Shown here piece by piece: positions 62,718-64,000 of a stretch of DNA of 64,000 nt. The stretch lies in NCBI RefSeq assembly GCF_024756275.1, contig NZ_JANUGQ010000018.1, forward strand, positions 1 to 64,000, read 5' to 3'. This DNA comes from Streptomyces pyxinae (GTDB taxonomy: Bacteria; Actinomycetota; Actinomycetes; Streptomycetales; Streptomycetaceae). Position 1 is the first letter of the stretch. Every line of letters begins with the position of its first letter. The position numbers were made by a program, and so were the translations under genes. The notes below the pieces were generated by a model. It saw only the letters and a list, made by a program, of their open reading frames with translations. It was not told the origin of the DNA and did no database searches.

Positions 62718-63836
62718 ATGACCTCCATGGGGAGCACGAGACGAATGGTGTCGGCGGGGCTCTGCGGGGCCGCGCTGGCGGCCGCCCTGCTGACGACGGC
62801 GGCCCCGGCGACCGCCGTGCCGGAGCCCGCCGCACCGGCGCCGGCCGGCCGGTCCGCCACCTCCGCCGGGGTGTGGCAGCCGACCGGGACCGGGGTCACC
62901 GCCCGGTTCCGGGGGCTGGCGGCGGTCAGCCGCACCACCGCCTGGGTGGCCGGTTCCGGCGGTACGGTGCTGCGCACCGAGGACGGCGGACGCGCCTGGC
63001 GAAACGTCTCGCCGCCCGGCGCGGGCACGCTGGAGTTCCGCGACATCGAGGCGTTCGACCGGCGGCGGGCGGTGGTGCTGGCGATCGGGGAGGGCGAGGC
63101 GTCCCGGATCCTGCGCACCGAGGACGGCGGCGCCAGCTGGACCGAGTCGTTCCGGAACACCGACCCGAAGGCGTTCTACGACTGTGTGACCTTCTTCGAC
63201 ACCCGGCACGGGCTCGCGCTGAGCGATCCGGTCGACGGGAAGTTCCGGCTGCTCTCCACCGGCGACGGCGGTCGCAGCTGGCGGGCGCTCCCGGACGCGG
63301 GCATGCCGGCCGCGCTGCCCGGCGAGGCCGGGTTCGCCGCCAGCGGTCAGTGTCTGGTCGCCGCCGGGCCCCGGGACGTCTGGCTGGCCACCGGTGGCGG
63401 CGCCACCGCCCGGGTGCTGCGCTCCGGCGACCGGGGCCGCACCTGGCGGGTCGCGGACGCGGTGCTGCCGGCCGGCGACCCGGCGCGCGGGGTCTTCGGC
63501 CTGGCCTTCCGCGACCGGGCCCGGGGCATCGCGGTGGGCGGCGACTACCGGACCGGCGAGCCGTCCCCGCGGGCCGCCGCCGTCACCCGGGACGGCGGCC
63601 GCCACTGGCGCCCGGCGACCACCCCGCCGCCCGGCTACCGCTCCGGTGCCGCCTGGCTCCCCGGCAGCCGCTCCGCCGCCCTGGCCGTCGGCCCCACCGG
63701 GACCGACCTCACCCGGGACGGCGGGCGCACCTGGCGGACCGTGGACACCGGCTCGTACGACACCGTCGACTGCGCCCGGGACGGCGGCTGCTGGGCCGCC
63801 GGCGAACAGGGGCGGGTGGCGCGGCTGCGCCGCTGA
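62718..63836 (+). CDS. Secreted YCF48/BNR-repeat beta-propeller protein
   Basis: The 372-residue protein has a signal peptide (MVSAGLCGAALAAALLTTAA, cleavage near TAVPEP) and repeated propeller strands: LRTEDGGRAWRNVS, LRTEDGGASWTESF, LSTGDGGRSWRAL, LRSGDRGRTWRVA and VTRDGGRHWRPA, ending in TRDGGRTWRTV. This is the BNR/Asp-box type related to YCF48 and sialidases without catalytic residues seen. Function in actinomycetes is unknown. Confidence 0.88.
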   Translation: MTSMGSTRRMVSAGLCGAALAAALLTTAAPATAVPEPAAPAPAGRSATSAGVWQPTGTGVTARFRGLAAVSRTTAWVAGSGGTVLRTEDGGRAWRNVSPPGAGTLEFRDIEAFDRRRAVVLAIGEGEASRILRTEDGGASWTESFRNTDPKAFYDCVTFFDTRHGLALSDPVDGKFRLLSTGDGGRSWRALPDAGMPAALPGEAGFAASGQCLVAAGPRDVWLATGGGATARVLRSGDRGRTWRVADAVLPAGDPARGVFGLAFRDRARGIAVGGDYRTGEPSPRAAAVTRDGGRHWRPATTPPPGYRSGAAWLPGSRSAALAVGPTGTDLTRDGGRTWRTVDTGSYDTVDCARDGGCWAAGEQGRVARLRR

Positions 63837-63867
63837 GGCGGGCGGCGGGCGGGGGAAGCGGGATCGT

Positions 63868-63894
63868 CCGGGCGGCCGGGGCCCCGCCGCCCGG
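63868..63894. terminator. Bidirectional hairpin at a convergent gene end
   Basis: CCGGGCGGC (63868-63876) pairs with GCCGCCCGG (63886-63894) around CGGGGCCCC, between the YCF48-type gene and the gene at the window's right edge. Confidence 0.7.
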
Positions 63895-63914
63895 GCCCCT
63901 TCGGGCGGCCGGGC

Positions 63915-64000
63915 TCAGGAGGCGGGCAACGACTGCCGGAAGGCGGCGAGCTCGGGCACCGTCTTGGTGGCGAGGAACTCGGTGATCCGGTAGACGCAGA
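63915..64000 (-). CDS. C-terminal 28 codons of an unknown gene (cut by window edge)
   Basis: Reading the minus strand gives CVYRITEFLATKTVPELAAF then RQSLPAS and a TGA at 63915-63917. The frame has the window's codon use and ends at a convergent terminator, so it is probably real. Too little is visible to identify the family. Confidence 0.6.
   Translation of the reverse strand, partial: CVYRITEFLATKTVPELAAFRQSLPAS

Overview
The window is very GC-rich. Third codon positions are almost all G or C, GTG and TTG starts are common, and most genes have close relatives in Streptomyces: an SsgA-like sporulation protein, a WhiB-family protein, an XRE/DUF397 pair, a streptogrisin-type protease, a large LuxR-type regulator and a Mce lipid importer. 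It looks like a stretch of chromosome from Streptomyces or a near relative. I see no transposase, integrase, phage gene or CRISPR array. The only RNA gene I can support is one tRNA-Leu(GAG).

Region by region: (1) 1-7866 holds a same-strand signalling block made of a hybrid histidine kinase with a long HAMP array, a PP2C phosphatase of the RsbU/SpoIIE type and the first 81 codons of a SigB/SigF-family sigma factor. (2) 8452-19524 is mixed metabolism: aldo/keto reductase, acyl-CoA ligase, a [2Fe-2S] protein facing fdhD, a stand-alone ketoacyl-ACP synthase III, tRNA-Leu, ribokinase, a small secreted protein, homocysteine S-methyltransferase and a streptogrisin-like protease. (3) 19620-29062 is regulation and secretion: a 1001-residue LuxR-type ATPase regulator, a subtilisin-like protease with a P-domain, an anti-sigma-like ATPase facing an XRE/DUF397 pair, and a DUF574 methyltransferase. 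(4) 29103-37524 carries an M64 peptidase, a GH4 glycosidase, a ferredoxin/P450 pair divergent from a TetR regulator with a perfect operator-like palindrome between them, a YchJ-type protein, an unknown small protein and a PucR-type regulator. (5) 38093-54888 is the main locus: two secreted proteins, then a tightly coupled Mce operon (ATPase, two MlaE/YrbE permeases, six Mce proteins, three Mce-associated membrane proteins) ending in a lytic transglycosylase. (6) 54874-64000 has stand-alone LigC-like and LigD-polymerase-like genes, a WhiB protein, a peptidoglycan-binding secreted protein, an acyl-ACP desaturase under a long perfect dyad, an ABC-F protein, an SsgA-like protein, a YCF48-type secreted protein and the 3' end of an unknown gene.

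The Mce locus is probably a cell-envelope lipid or sterol importer. Almost every junction in it is an ATGA or GTGA stop/start overlap, so its parts are probably made in fixed ratio. The terminal lytic transglycosylase could open the wall for the Mce tube, and the two upstream secreted proteins may be extracellular partners; both roles are inference. The most unusual detail is a 27-nt direct repeat between the third and fourth Mce genes. It copies the stop/start coupling site and so creates an extra 29-codon frame linked to both neighbours.

A second theme is tandem arrays placed just downstream of stop codons, mostly of minus-strand genes, with unit lengths from 9 to about 60 nt. Perfect dyads suggest specific repressor sites at the P450, the desaturase and possibly the Mce promoter. 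Positions of domains are approximate unless a residue number is given. No database search or structure prediction was run.
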